A DNA stretch of 64,000 nt from Oceanobacillus halophilus. Its GTDB lineage: Bacteria; Bacillota; Bacilli; Bacillales; Amphibacillaceae. A program made the translations under genes and the position numbers. Every line of letters begins with the position of its first letter. Position 1 is the first letter of the stretch. Shown here piece after piece: positions 23,969 through 32,260 of this stretch. Location of the stretch: positions 87,415 to 151,414 of the forward strand of contig NZ_RBZP01000007.1 in assembly GCF_003628505.1 (NCBI RefSeq), written 5' to 3'. The notes under the pieces are model-generated. The model ran no database searches, had not been told where the DNA came from, and worked only from the letters and a program-made list of their open reading frames with translations.

Positions 23969-23998
23969 GGTGCCTGGCACTTCCCGAATTTTGTCGAA
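23969..23998 (+). repeat. REP-like element, copy 1
   Basis: GGTGCCTGGCAC-TTCCCGAA-TTTTGTCGAA. It starts just after the MFS stop codon. The last part is a perfect Spo0A box (TTTGTCGAA). Confidence 0.8.
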
Positions 23999-24002
23999 CG
24001 TT

Positions 24003-24037
24003 AAATAGGCTATGGTTATTGGTACCATAGCCTATTT
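24003..24037. terminator. Bidirectional terminator between MFS gene and tadC
   Basis: A 13-bp perfect stem AAATAGGCTATGG/CCATAGCCTATTT with a 9-nt loop, flanked by two REP-like copies. It serves two convergent transcripts. Confidence 0.75.
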
Positions 24038-24048
24038 CATATTGAGGC

Positions 24049-24086
24049 GGTGCCTGGCACTTCCCGGTTTTTGTCGGTTTTTGTCG
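24049..24086 (+). repeat. REP-like element, copy 2
   Basis: GGTGCCTGGCACTTCCCGG followed by two tandem TTTTTGTCG units. The Spo0A-box match here is imperfect. It ends beside the tadC stop codon. Confidence 0.75.
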
Positions 24087-24088
24087 TG

Positions 24089-25015
24089 TTATTGAAATGT
24101 GTCAATAAGTCCAATTATGGCTGGGCCTAATAAGACGACAAATAGACTCGGGAATATAAACAAGACTAAAGGGAATAACATTTTAATCGGAGCCTTCATT
24201 GCTTGTTCCTCTGCACGTTGTTTTCTTTTTTCACGAATTTCACTAGATTGTACATTCAATACTTGTACCATTCCTATCCCCAATTGCTCTGCTTGAATAA
24301 TACTCCCTATTAAGGATTTGACGTCATCAATAAAGATACGTTCTCTAACCCCAGACAGAGCTTCTTTTCTTGTTTTCCCAAGTCTCATTTCTTCCAAACT
24401 ACGCTGAAATTCCCTGGATAATACGCCATCTTTTTTAGATACCACTTTACTTAATGCAGAGTCAAACCCTAGCCCCGCTTCTATGCTTACCGTCAGCAAA
24501 TCAATAAAATCAGGAAGCTCTTGTAATGCCTTTTTGTTCCGAGCCTTTGCTTTTTGTTTTAAGTAATAAGAAGGGACATATGACGCTACCGCAAATCCTC
24601 CTAAAATAAATAGGAGGATAACCCCTGTGGAAGGCTGTAGCAAAAAACTATACAAACCAAAGATAATCGGTAATATAATGTACAAGGAAGCTTGAACAAT
24701 TCGAAATTCCACTGCACTCATTCCGAAAGGATTCCCCGCTTGCAACAAATTCATCTCAATTTTTTCTTTCTTCTCATTGGATAAATTCGATTTATAAGAT
24801 CTAACTATTTTCTTCCAAATAGGAGCAATAATCCGTTTGGAAAAGCTTAGTTTTTTCATTTCATCTGTTGGTTCAAGGAATCTTTCTGTTTCTACTTCAT
24901 TCATTTGAAATACAGCAGTAATACGATTTTGAATTGCTCGCCTTTTCTCTTGACGCCATTTTAATAATCCATAAATTAATAATATAATTGTTATAAAATA
25001 AGATACATATAGCAT
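24089..25015 (-). CDS. tadC: Tad pilus inner-membrane platform protein TadC
   Basis: A 308-residue type II secretion F-domain protein. It has an N-terminal membrane segment, a charged region, two central hydrophobic segments, a conserved ELPDFIDLLTVSIEAGLGFDSALSKV block and a final membrane segment. With TadB it forms the platform on which the Flp pilus is built by the CpaF ATPase. It is the last gene of the operon: its ATG has GAGGTG upstream and lies four bases after the tadB stop. Confidence 0.9.
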   Translation of the reverse strand: MLYVSYFITIILLIYGLLKWRQEKRRAIQNRITAVFQMNEVETERFLEPTDEMKKLSFSKRIIAPIWKKIVRSYKSNLSNEKKEKIEMNLLQAGNPFGMSAVEFRIVQASLYIILPIIFGLYSFLLQPSTGVILLFILGGFAVASYVPSYYLKQKAKARNKKALQELPDFIDLLTVSIEAGLGFDSALSKVVSKKDGVLSREFQRSLEEMRLGKTRKEALSGVRERIFIDDVKSLIGSIIQAEQLGIGMVQVLNVQSSEIREKRKQRAEEQAMKAPIKMLFPLVLFIFPSLFVVLLGPAIIGLIDTFQ

Positions 25016-25019
25016 GAGG

Positions 25020-26003
25020 CTACACCTCGATAGTCGTTATTTTTTGGATAAGGAAAAATCCGATAGAACAAGAAATTACTGCAACAACCACCAATATAAT
25101 TCCAACAGGATGACTAAATAATGCACCAATATACTCTGGCTGAATGAGATATAAAACCATACCTAAGATAACAGGCAGTAAACCTATTACAATCCCAGAC
25201 ATCCTTCCTTGAGCAGTTAATGTTTTGATTTGTCCCTGTATTTTAATTCTTTCTCTAATAGTTTGTACAATTTTTTCCAAAACAGTTGCTAAATTACCAC
25301 CTACTTGCCTTTGTATAATAATAGCTTGAATCATTATATCCAAGTCCTCGCTTGGCATTCTTTCATGAAGGTGATGTAAAGCTTCTTCCGTTGTACTACC
25401 ATACTGCATTTCCCTTAGTGCGGTTGCTAATTCTTCTTTCATCGGCGATCTCGCTTCTTCCATAAAAGATTTCAAAGCCTGTGGAAAGCTAAATCCTGCT
25501 TTCAGTCCTCCGATTACTGCCGAAATCATTTCTGGCAAGTCATTATTAAAAGCCTTTAGCCGATCTTGCTGCTTCTTTTTAATAATAAATTTTGGAATAT
25601 AAAATCCTATTAACGCACCAATCGGGAGCATAATAATACTATCTATGATTAAATATAGAATTCCCGCACCTAAAGCAATTGCTATCCATTGAAACATAAT
25701 AAATTCTTCTGGTTTTAACGGGACACCTGCACGGTATAAGGCTATTTCTAATTTTCTGTTCTTATCTTTAGATAAGAACCTTTCTCGCACATTTTTCTTT
25801 GTTTTGTCTAGGTTTATTTGAAAACGTACTTTCTTAGCTTCCTGATTACTTTTCGATTCAACTTTTTCTTTCTTTTCATTATATAGATAACGATTAATCC
25901 GATCTTTTACCAATTCTTTTTTAGGCGGAAATAGTCGCTGCAAAATAATATAAAAGAGAAATAACGAAGTAAGAAAAAATGATAGTAGGAGAAACAACAT
26001 CAT
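25020..26003 (-). CDS. tadB: Tad pilus inner-membrane platform protein TadB
   Basis: About 327 residues of the same F-domain family as TadC: an N-terminal helix, a basic cytosolic region, paired helices, NDLPEMISAVIGGLKAGFSFPQALK and a C-terminal pair of helices. The start is ATG 26003, directly after the cpaF stop, with GGAGGAG upstream; the frame open further left overlaps cpaF and lacks a ribosome site. TadB and TadC are usually encoded side by side as here. Confidence 0.9.
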   Translation of the reverse strand: MMLFLLLSFFLTSLFLFYIILQRLFPPKKELVKDRINRYLYNEKKEKVESKSNQEAKKVRFQINLDKTKKNVRERFLSKDKNRKLEIALYRAGVPLKPEEFIMFQWIAIALGAGILYLIIDSIIMLPIGALIGFYIPKFIIKKKQQDRLKAFNNDLPEMISAVIGGLKAGFSFPQALKSFMEEARSPMKEELATALREMQYGSTTEEALHHLHERMPSEDLDIMIQAIIIQRQVGGNLATVLEKIVQTIRERIKIQGQIKTLTAQGRMSGIVIGLLPVILGMVLYLIQPEYIGALFSHPVGIILVVVAVISCSIGFFLIQKITTIEV

Positions 26004-26004
26004 C

Positions 26005-27435
26005 CTACCACTCCTCCTTTGCAACAAATACATCTGCCTCAATGGTTATACCGGAATTTTCTAGTCTTTCGTAGAATTTCGGACGTACTCCTGTTGGTAC
26101 TAGTGATCCAATTACTTTGCCATTCTCATCTAGACCTTTTTGTTCAAAGGAGAAGATATCCTGCAAAACAATAATATCCCCTTCTAATCCTTGTACTTCA
26201 GTTATTTTCGTTATCTTCCTTGTTCCATCCTTTAGTCTGGACTGCTGAATAATGACATCAATCGCTCCCGCAATTTGTTCTCTGATAGCTTTAATCGGCA
26301 GGTCCACTCCAGCCATAAGCACCATTGTTTCCAAACGTGATATCATATCACGCGGGCTATTGGAGTGACCGGTTGCCAAAGATCCATCATGTCCAGTGTT
26401 CATGGCTTGCAGCATATCTAACGCCTCCGCACCACGAACCTCTCCAATAACTACTCGGTCCGGACGCATACGTAAGGAATTACGGACTAAATCACGAATC
26501 GTTATGGCACCTTTACCCTCAATATTTGGCGGCCTTGATTCCAAGGAGACCACGTGATCCTGACCTAACTGAAGCTCTGCCGCATCTTCTATTGTTACAA
26601 TTCGCTCATCACTTGGAATGAAATTCGATAATACGTTTAATGTTGTTGTTTTACCAGAACCAGTCCCTCCACTAACAAACATATTTAATCTTGCTTTTAC
26701 ACATGCATCTAAAAAGATAGCCATTTCCTTTGTCAATGTGCCAAACTGAATTAAATCGTCTATAACAAATGGGTCTTCAGAAAATTTACGGATGGTAATG
26801 GTTGGCCCATTTAATGCCAAAGGAGGAATAATCGCATTTACACGAGATCCATCTGGCAAACGGGCATCTACCATTGGGCTGCTTTCATCAATTCGACGTC
26901 CAAGTGGTGCTACTATTTTTTCAATTACATGCATCACATGATCACTATCTCGAAATTTGACATCCGTCAAAACAAGCTTCCCATTTCTTTCGCAATAGAC
27001 TTGAGTCGGGCCATTTACCATTACTTCAGATACTTCCTCATCTAAAAGTAATGGATTAATCGGGCCGAACCCGGTTAAGTCATTAATTAGTTCTTCCACT
27101 ATTTTTTTGCGATCGGTTCCACGAAAGGATTCTTCTTCTTTTATAATTTCAATTGCCATCTCATCAATTTTGGGAATGATAGAATCGATATCATCTAATT
27201 CTTTCATTTCCTGTAAAATTTGTTTATGCAGCTGGGCTTTTAATTGTCTATGCTTATCAGTTTCAGACTTTCGTACTTGCTTTTTTGTCTCCGTTTTCTT
27301 TGAAGGAATAACTTTCTTTTCAGACTCTCTAGACATTGGGGACTGTTGATCTGAACTTCTGTTTATAATCACTTCTTTAGTTGTTTTCATTGTTTCTTCT
27401 TTATTTACTTCCTGTAGGCGACTTAGAAGACTCAT
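26005..27435 (-). CDS. cpaF: Tad pilus assembly ATPase CpaF/TadA
   Basis: A 476-residue secretion ATPase of the VirB11/CpaF type. The first ~100 residues are charged and low-complexity. The core has a Walker [16 protein letters not shown], an Asp-box region [21 protein letters not shown] and the His-box [19 protein letters not shown]. It hydrolyses ATP at the membrane to drive pilus extrusion, perhaps also retraction. AAGGAGGGG precedes the ATG. It is 15 bases after cpaE in the operon. Confidence 0.93.
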   Translation of the reverse strand: MSLLSRLQEVNKEETMKTTKEVIINRSSDQQSPMSRESEKKVIPSKKTETKKQVRKSETDKHRQLKAQLHKQILQEMKELDDIDSIIPKIDEMAIEIIKEEESFRGTDRKKIVEELINDLTGFGPINPLLLDEEVSEVMVNGPTQVYCERNGKLVLTDVKFRDSDHVMHVIEKIVAPLGRRIDESSPMVDARLPDGSRVNAIIPPLALNGPTITIRKFSEDPFVIDDLIQFGTLTKEMAIFLDACVKARLNMFVSGGTGSGKTTTLNVLSNFIPSDERIVTIEDAAELQLGQDHVVSLESRPPNIEGKGAITIRDLVRNSLRMRPDRVVIGEVRGAEALDMLQAMNTGHDGSLATGHSNSPRDMISRLETMVLMAGVDLPIKAIREQIAGAIDVIIQQSRLKDGTRKITKITEVQGLEGDIIVLQDIFSFEQKGLDENGKVIGSLVPTGVRPKFYERLENSGITIEADVFVAKEEW

Positions 27436-27450
27436 CTCATCAGCCCCTCC

Positions 27451-28248
27451 TTATCTTTTTTTGAATCTTGTTCGTATGGTACGCTTTTTCTTAACATCGA
27501 CTGAAACAGGTTTATTCGTTAAAACACTTTCAGCTATCATAAAGAATGCTTTCGATAAATTAGACCTTGAACGACTAATGACAAACGGAATTCCTATATT
27601 CATGGACTGGGACGCTACTTGGAAATTATTTGGGATGTAATAGATATTTTCATATCCAAGCATTTCCGGCACATCCTCTGCTGCAATTAAACTCTCCATA
27701 TCATAACGGTTAACCACTAATCTAATTTTTTCACGAAGCCCTAATTTCTCTAGTGTTTCTAGCATTAGCTTGGTGCTTTTTAAAGATGTCATTTCTAGAG
27801 TTGTAACCACTAGAATCTGATCTGCTTGTTCAATTAAATCTACCGTTCGTTCTTGTATTCCCCCACCAGTATCTACCACTAAAAAATCTGATTCGTTTCT
27901 AAGCATCTCAACAACTTCTAATAATGCATCTCTAGTAATAAGTTCCGCATACTCCGGTCTCTCCGGGGATGGTAATACATGAACACCTGAGGAATGCTCT
28001 GTTAAATAAGTATCCATAGAGGCTTGATCAATGTTAGACAATTCTCCCATGATATCCCTCATAGTAAACGCTGGTTGTATGTCCAAGGCAAGTGATACAT
28101 CTCCAAATTGAAAGTCTGCATCAAGTATGTTTACATTGATATTTTTCTTATTCAAAGCTAAAGCCAAGTTAACCGATGTTAATGTCTTGCCAATACCACC
28201 TTTTGCTCCGCATACAACAATTATTTTTCCCTTTTCTTTTTCTGCCAT
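27451..28248 (-). CDS. cpaE: CpaE/TadZ-like MinD-family ATPase
   Basis: A 265-residue P-loop protein of the ParA/MinD class, with a deviant Walker A CGAKGGIGKTLTSVNLALAL near residues 13-32, and VVDTGGGIQERTVDLIEQAD as the Walker B region. TadZ proteins place the Tad machine in the cell. The N-terminal receiver-like domain of Caulobacter CpaE is missing, which is usual in Gram-positive copies. GGAGGAAGC lies before the ATG. The position between cpaB and cpaF fits. Confidence 0.87.
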   Translation of the reverse strand: MAEKEKGKIIVVCGAKGGIGKTLTSVNLALALNKKNINVNILDADFQFGDVSLALDIQPAFTMRDIMGELSNIDQASMDTYLTEHSSGVHVLPSPERPEYAELITRDALLEVVEMLRNESDFLVVDTGGGIQERTVDLIEQADQILVVTTLEMTSLKSTKLMLETLEKLGLREKIRLVVNRYDMESLIAAEDVPEMLGYENIYYIPNNFQVASQSMNIGIPFVISRSRSNLSKAFFMIAESVLTNKPVSVDVKKKRTIRTRFKKR

Positions 28249-28266
28249 CGTGCTTCCTCCTTGTTC

Positions 28267-28938
28267 CTATTCTTCCTCACCAGGCTGAATGGTACTCGGA
28301 TGTAGTGTGAAATGAATGTTTCCCCTCTCAGAAGCATTCACTAACTTAAGCGCATCATTTGGCTTCAGTTCTAATGTCACAGCACTATATTCTGTATAAG
28401 TGGACTCATCGTTCATCGGAGCACTCATTTTTCTTCCTACTGCAAGGACATGTACATCGGATAATATCTGACTAGATTTAATTCCACCTTCTTTTCCCTC
28501 AGAAAAAATAATATCGACATAATCACCAGGCTCTAGTAAATTGGTCACCGATTGTACTATAGTGGCACCAACCGAAACTGCTCGATACCCATCTTTTACT
28601 TTTCGAGAGACAAAAATAGTCTCTTCTTGCTGCTCTTTGATACGAGGAGCAATTACTATCTCCCCCTGTTGAATAACTGTTTCAGCAAACTTTCCCTCCA
28701 CATCTGAAATATTTGTAAGTGCCTGTGGTGGAATATTTTCTTCTATGACTGTTTCTAATTCCACTAGATCCCTAGTGATGACTTGATTTTCTGCTATTTT
28801 GTCTTTTGCTTTTACAACCTGGACAGTCTGCTGCTCCACCACTTCTTCTTTATTAAGCGGATTTGCTATCCCAAAAAATAAAAAAGTTGTAATAATCCCC
28901 ATAATGATTGCTAGTAGAAGTATCGTTTTTGTTTTCAC
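28267..28938 (-). CDS. cpaB: CpaB/RcpC-like pilus protein (SAF domain)
   Basis: 223 residues: an N-terminal membrane helix (about 5-24), then a SAF domain (VVKAKDKIAENQVITRDLVE ... IVIAPRIKE) and a C-terminal RcpC-type domain with LLEPGDYVDIIF. In Gram-negatives CpaB links to the secretin; here, without an outer membrane, it may act in the cell wall. The start is GTG at 28938, with AGGTG upstream. It is nine bases after the TadG-like gene. Confidence 0.85.
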   Translation of the reverse strand: MKTKTILLLAIIMGIITTFLFFGIANPLNKEEVVEQQTVQVVKAKDKIAENQVITRDLVELETVIEENIPPQALTNISDVEGKFAETVIQQGEIVIAPRIKEQQEETIFVSRKVKDGYRAVSVGATIVQSVTNLLEPGDYVDIIFSEGKEGGIKSSQILSDVHVLAVGRKMSAPMNDESTYTEYSAVTLELKPNDALKLVNASERGNIHFTLHPSTIQPGEEE

Positions 28939-28946
28939 TTTTTCAC

Positions 28947-29861
28947 CTACTCTGTTAGTTGAATACTATATGCCCCTCTATCACTTGCCATATCACTGAC
29001 ATATCCGGTTCCTACTCTCTTAATAAACTTCCCAGTGATAGCAGTGTCTTTCTCACTCATTGGATCAGTTATATAAAAGTAAGCAAAACCAGTAATTTGT
29101 ACTTCTTTATAGTTGGTACATGAGATTGGATCTGAACAAACAGGTTTATATACAAGCACTGTTATGATTCTCGGACAATTCCGATCACTAATATCACAGG
29201 AACTGCTTACCTTTTCTTTCACAACATCCCGTGTGGCACCCGCTATATTTCCTGTTTGTACTAGAACTTTATCGCCAATTTTCAATTCTTCACTATAGCC
29301 TTCTCTAAAGGTCTGCTCATAGTTTTTTGCACCTTTTCCTTCTAAAGCAAGAATCCCAAAGTTTCCATTTTCAGAATTACCAGAACTCACCTTTAAGGGA
29401 TATGATTCACCATACTTCAAATCTAAAGTTTCATTAATACCTAATGGTGCTGCACCTATCGCCCTACCCATCACACCTATTTTGGCCGTAGCATCTGCTC
29501 GAACATCTACGGTGTTAAATCCTAATACCTTAGAAAACGCCAATGGAACAGTTTTTTTGAGTTCTACTTTCACACGATTATTCATCATCACACTTACCGA
29601 TTCAAGTGAGTTTTGTTCCTGATGCCGGAGTAAGACCTCATCTATGATGGATGTTACTGCCGATTCGTGAGTACCTGTTAGCTCTTGTGCTCCAGAAAGA
29701 ACCGCAGCATTTGCTGTTTTTTGTAGTTCTGCTTTAGTCATATAAAGAGCGCCGCCATCAATGACAACGCCCGTAATTGCTAATAATCCCATGAATGCAA
29801 CAGAAACTAGAATTAAAACATTTCCTTCTTCTCTTTTGAACAGCCTCTTTAATTTTTTCAT
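28947..29861 (-). CDS. TadG-like pilus assembly protein (Flp pilus Tad domain)
   Basis: About 304 residues. The N-terminus has the KREEGNVLILVSVAFMGLLA pseudopilin-like helix, followed by VVIDGGALYMTKAELQKTANAAVLSGAQEL, the signature of the putative Flp-pilus Tad/TadG domain. The remainder is a cell-surface region with a cysteine-rich loop (SSCDISDRNC, later a CSDPISC pair). Such proteins are minor pilus or adhesive components. GAGGG lies before tandem ATG codons at 29864 and 29861; the second has the better spacing. Confidence 0.83.
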   Translation of the reverse strand: MKKLKRLFKREEGNVLILVSVAFMGLLAITGVVIDGGALYMTKAELQKTANAAVLSGAQELTGTHESAVTSIIDEVLLRHQEQNSLESVSVMMNNRVKVELKKTVPLAFSKVLGFNTVDVRADATAKIGVMGRAIGAAPLGINETLDLKYGESYPLKVSSGNSENGNFGILALEGKGAKNYEQTFREGYSEELKIGDKVLVQTGNIAGATRDVVKEKVSSSCDISDRNCPRIITVLVYKPVCSDPISCTNYKEVQITGFAYFYITDPMSEKDTAITGKFIKRVGTGYVSDMASDRGAYSIQLTE

Positions 29862-29870
29862 CATCAACCC

Positions 29871-30248
29871 TCACTCGATACGAATCGTTGAATCGGTACG
29901 TAAGAATTCTGGTAGAGCTAAATCCGCAAAGGGTAGAAATGGCTCAACCGGATATTTTAGTGTAACCGTTACATATTCACCTGATTTTCTAGCACCTTCC
30001 TGCGGGGTGACTAGTACTTGCAGCTTGGCAGAGTCTCCAATACTAAGATTGTTACGTGCAAAAGAATCAAGTTGCAAATCCTCTTTCCCGATCCCAGCCA
30101 CTCGAACCGTTTCTTGTGCTGTAAAATGCAGAGAAGAGTAAGTAAATGCCAATCTGCCAATATCAATTATGCCAACAAGCAATAATAGAAGGATTGGTAC
30201 AACCAATGCAAACTCTACGATTGCTTGTCCCTTTTCATTGCGAATCAT
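29871..30248 (-). CDS. tadE: TadE-like minor pseudopilin
   Basis: A 125-residue TadE-family protein. The N-terminal NEKGQAIVEFALVVPILLLLLVGIIDIGR is the diagnostic helix, with the GQAxVEFAL cleavage/packing motif. TadE pseudopilins are processed by the prepilin peptidase encoded directly upstream and are needed for Flp pilus assembly. The start overlaps the peptidase stop by 4 nt (ATGA), so the two are coupled. The C-terminal half is exported. Confidence 0.9.
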   Translation of the reverse strand: MIRNEKGQAIVEFALVVPILLLLLVGIIDIGRLAFTYSSLHFTAQETVRVAGIGKEDLQLDSFARNNLSIGDSAKLQVLVTPQEGARKSGEYVTVTLKYPVEPFLPFADLALPEFLRTDSTIRIE

Positions 30249-30760
30249 AGCAAGGTTACCCCATTGAACATAAAGGTCAGTACTGCTCCACCAGCGATTG
30301 CTACTCCATATGGATAGGTGGTATGAAGTACTTCCTTATCCAACCCCATTGGTACTTTGATACCATATCTGATGCTACTTAAAGAAAAGATGATCGATTT
30401 TATTCGTTGGAAAAATCCTTTTCGGAATAATAAAATGATGAGACCAATCAATCCACCGATCAATGCCATATAAATAGAAGCCATAAAAACAAACGATGCA
30501 CCTTTAATGGCTCCAACTAAAGCCAGTAATTTCACATCTCCTGCTCCCATGCCACCCATCAGATATGGAATCAAAAGAACGCCCAGTCCCGCTAAAAACC
30601 CTAAGAAACTGCTTAGGAGACCAGACCAGCCATCAAAGATTCCATTTAAAACAAAGGCAAGGAGCAATGATGGGAAAATGACGTTATTGTAGATTTTTCT
30701 GCTTTTGAGGTCGGTGATGACGCTAATTATTAGGACGGTTAGTAATAGGATGTTTAACAT
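30245..30760 (-). CDS. tadV: A24-type prepilin peptidase (TadV/CpaA)
   Basis: A 171-residue membrane peptidase with about six helices. The two catalytic aspartates sit in ITDLKSRKI (near residue 17) and the GMGAGDVKLLA motif. It cleaves the Flp, TadE and TadG-like leaders. It lacks the N-terminal methylase domain of PilD, as usual for the Tad subfamily. It heads the coupled gene string tadV-tadE-tadG-cpaB-cpaE-cpaF-tadB-tadC and is separated from flp by a GC-rich repeat. Confidence 0.92.
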   Translation of the reverse strand: MLNILLLTVLIISVITDLKSRKIYNNVIFPSLLLAFVLNGIFDGWSGLLSSFLGFLAGLGVLLIPYLMGGMGAGDVKLLALVGAIKGASFVFMASIYMALIGGLIGLIILLFRKGFFQRIKSIIFSLSSIRYGIKVPMGLDKEVLHTTYPYGVAIAGGAVLTFMFNGVTLL

Positions 30761-30804
30761 GTCATTGCTCCTTTATTGTGATTTATTTAGTTATTTTATT
30801 TAAA

Positions 30805-31150
30805 TTGACAGCAAGCACGATATAAGGTGCTTCGTTGATTTTCGCTCCGGGCATTCGCTTTCCGCGGGCACGCTTCAGCCTCCTCGCGGAAAACCACCGC
30901 TGCGGGGTCTTCATACTCGTGCTTTTCCCGCGGGAGTCGACTGCCCTCCACTCCAATCAACCATCATGTTTCCAGCAATAATGATGTGATATGGAAAAGT
31001 ACCAAACCAGCGGAGAAAATACACGAAGACTCCTGCGGGAGGAAAGGCATCGGTGAGACCCCGCAGAGCGTCAGCTCGAGGGAGCTCAACAGCAGCCCGC
31101 GGAAAGCGTAGTGTATTTCCGTAGCGGTAGATTTTATCGTATATGATGTC
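30805..31150. repeat. GC-rich intergenic repeat, copy 3 (inverted pair)
   Basis: Two half-elements face each other. The left half runs GCTCCGGGCA, CGCTTTCCGCGGGC, CTGCGGGGTC. The right half reads GACTCCTGCGGGAG, GAGACCCCGCAGAGC, GCCCGCGGAAAGCGTAGTG, ending GTATTTCCGTAGCGG. They are joined by an AT-rich spacer. The block separates flp from tadV. A 65-codon open frame inside is not a gene. Confidence 0.7.
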
Positions 31151-31186
31151 GTTTCTGACAAAACAAAATAGCAGAAAACAATCTCC

Positions 31187-31217
31187 AGAGAAAATAGCTT
31201 TACAAGTGTAAAGCTAT
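31187..31217 (-). terminator. Terminator of the Flp pilin gene
   Basis: On the minus strand a 10-bp stem ATAGCTTTAC/GTAAAGCTAT with an AC-TT loop is followed by TTTTCTCT. It likely limits read-through, so that pilin mRNA exceeds that of the assembly genes. Confidence 0.75.
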
Positions 31218-31227
31218 AAGGTATTTA

Positions 31228-31416
31228 TTATGAAGCAGTATTATTAAAGCCATCTGTAATATTATTTATTGTATTAGTAAGGAATGTAGTTATTTCTTTA
31301 CCGAAAAGTGAAAGAACTCCAACAGCACCCACTGCAATAACTCCTAATACCAATCCGTACTCAGTCATTCCTTGTCCTTGTTCTTCTTTGATTAATCCTT
31401 TGATTTTGTTTAACAT
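31228..31416 (-). CDS. flp: Flp/Fap-type pilin
   Basis: A 62-residue major pilin precursor. A short basic leader (MLNKIKGLIKEEQGQG) leads to MTEYGLVLGVIAVGAVGVLSL, with the conserved Glu five residues into the mature protein. Cleavage is expected near GQG-MTEY by the A24 peptidase encoded in the locus. The mature pilin is about 46 residues. AGGAGAG precedes the ATG. A terminator follows, and the DUF192 gene is 49 bases upstream on the same strand. Confidence 0.92.
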   Translation of the reverse strand: MLNKIKGLIKEEQGQGMTEYGLVLGVIAVGAVGVLSLFGKEITTFLTNTINNITDGFNNTAS

Positions 31417-31465
31417 TTAACTCTCTCCTCTTAATATATGAATTTTAATTTTTTGTTTTGATTCA

Positions 31466-31813
31466 TTAGTCTTGCAATGCTACTTTTTGTCCAATAACTG
31501 TTGAGGTACGTTTATGCGTGCCAGCTGGAAGTTCAATTACTGATTTGGCGTCTGCAAAGCGTTTGCCTATTTTTCCAGGTTCTAAGCTTTCTTCGATTCC
31601 AACAATCTCATTATTTTGATTAAGGTATATAATATCAATGCTGAATTTCATAAAGAACGTATGAATCGATGAACAAGGTGAAATATGAAGGCCGGCATTT
31701 TCAGCTATGCTTTTTTTCATCATTAAGCCTTTAAACCGACTCATGAATGTATAGGCACTTTTGACATCATCAGCAATCATCTGATCCGTGTTGACGTTGA
31801 TTAATTGAATCAC
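31466..31813 (-). CDS. DUF192 family protein
   Basis: A 115-residue single-domain protein with the DUF192 pattern: SRFKGLMMKKS, the CSSIHTFFMKFSIDIIYLN core, and VIELPAGTH near the end. The function is unknown. DUF192 genes often sit inside Gram-positive Tad loci, so a role in pilus biogenesis is possible. The start is GTG at 31813, since AGGAGG lies five bases upstream; the ORF can be extended by two codons to another GTG that overlaps the ribosome site. Confidence 0.8.
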   Translation of the reverse strand: MIQLINVNTDQMIADDVKSAYTFMSRFKGLMMKKSIAENAGLHISPCSSIHTFFMKFSIDIIYLNQNNEIVGIEESLEPGKIGKRFADAKSVIELPAGTHKRTSTVIGQKVALQD

Positions 31814-32258
31814 GTACACCTCCTTAACACTATTGGGTTGGCTTAGCGTTGCTTGACCAACTTACATTCCCTATTATGCATGGCAAAGAGCTAAAAAAAT
31901 ATCCCCCGCTATTCCTAATCTTCACTTCTGGTACTAGCAGGAATAGATTCCTATTGCCTCCCTAAATAGACATTGTCCTATAGGAACAGAGAGCAAAAAC
32001 GCGAGCGCCCGTTTAGTGACATGTAGACTGCGCCTGGCCATGCCAGGGGATTTGATGTTGCCAAGCAAAATGGCGGTATTAATCGAACATTCCCTGTAGG
32101 AGATAAAGGAAACACGAGGTGCGTAAGCGAATCAATGTTGACTTATCGTAAGTAGGTGAGGGGGAGCTGGAGCTGAACGTGGCATTCATACATGTTATCC
32201 GCACCTTGCATTTTTTATAATTTTCTGTCCAAAAAAACCCTCCTAATACTAGGAAGGT
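31814..32258. other. Non-coding interval, possible degenerate long repeat
   Basis: No gene is supported. From about 31985 to 32210 the sequence is GC-richer and hairpin-prone: GCGAGCGCCCG, TGGCCATGCCAGGGG, and AGGTGCG (32117-32123) complementary to CGCACCT (32200-32206). It looks like a copy of a long Bacillaceae intergenic repeat I recall, not checked. The LuxR-gene terminator lies at the right end. Confidence 0.5.
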
Positions 32259-32260
32259 TT
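32231..32260 (-). terminator. Terminator of the GAF/LuxR regulator gene
   Basis: On the minus strand a stem of AAACC-TCCTA and TAGGA-GGTTT around one mismatched pair, with a 4-nt loop, is followed by a T-run. It begins at the stop codon. Confidence 0.8.

Larger units (their letters stand above)
30761..31227. other. Interval between flp and tadV
   Basis: It holds the GC-rich repeat copy 3, the flp terminator at 31187-31217, and whatever promoter serves tadV. No clear promoter was found. Confidence 0.6.

Noticed and set aside
30964..31161. 65-codon minus-strand open frame
   Set aside because: It is within GC-rich repeat copy 3 and lacks a ribosome site.
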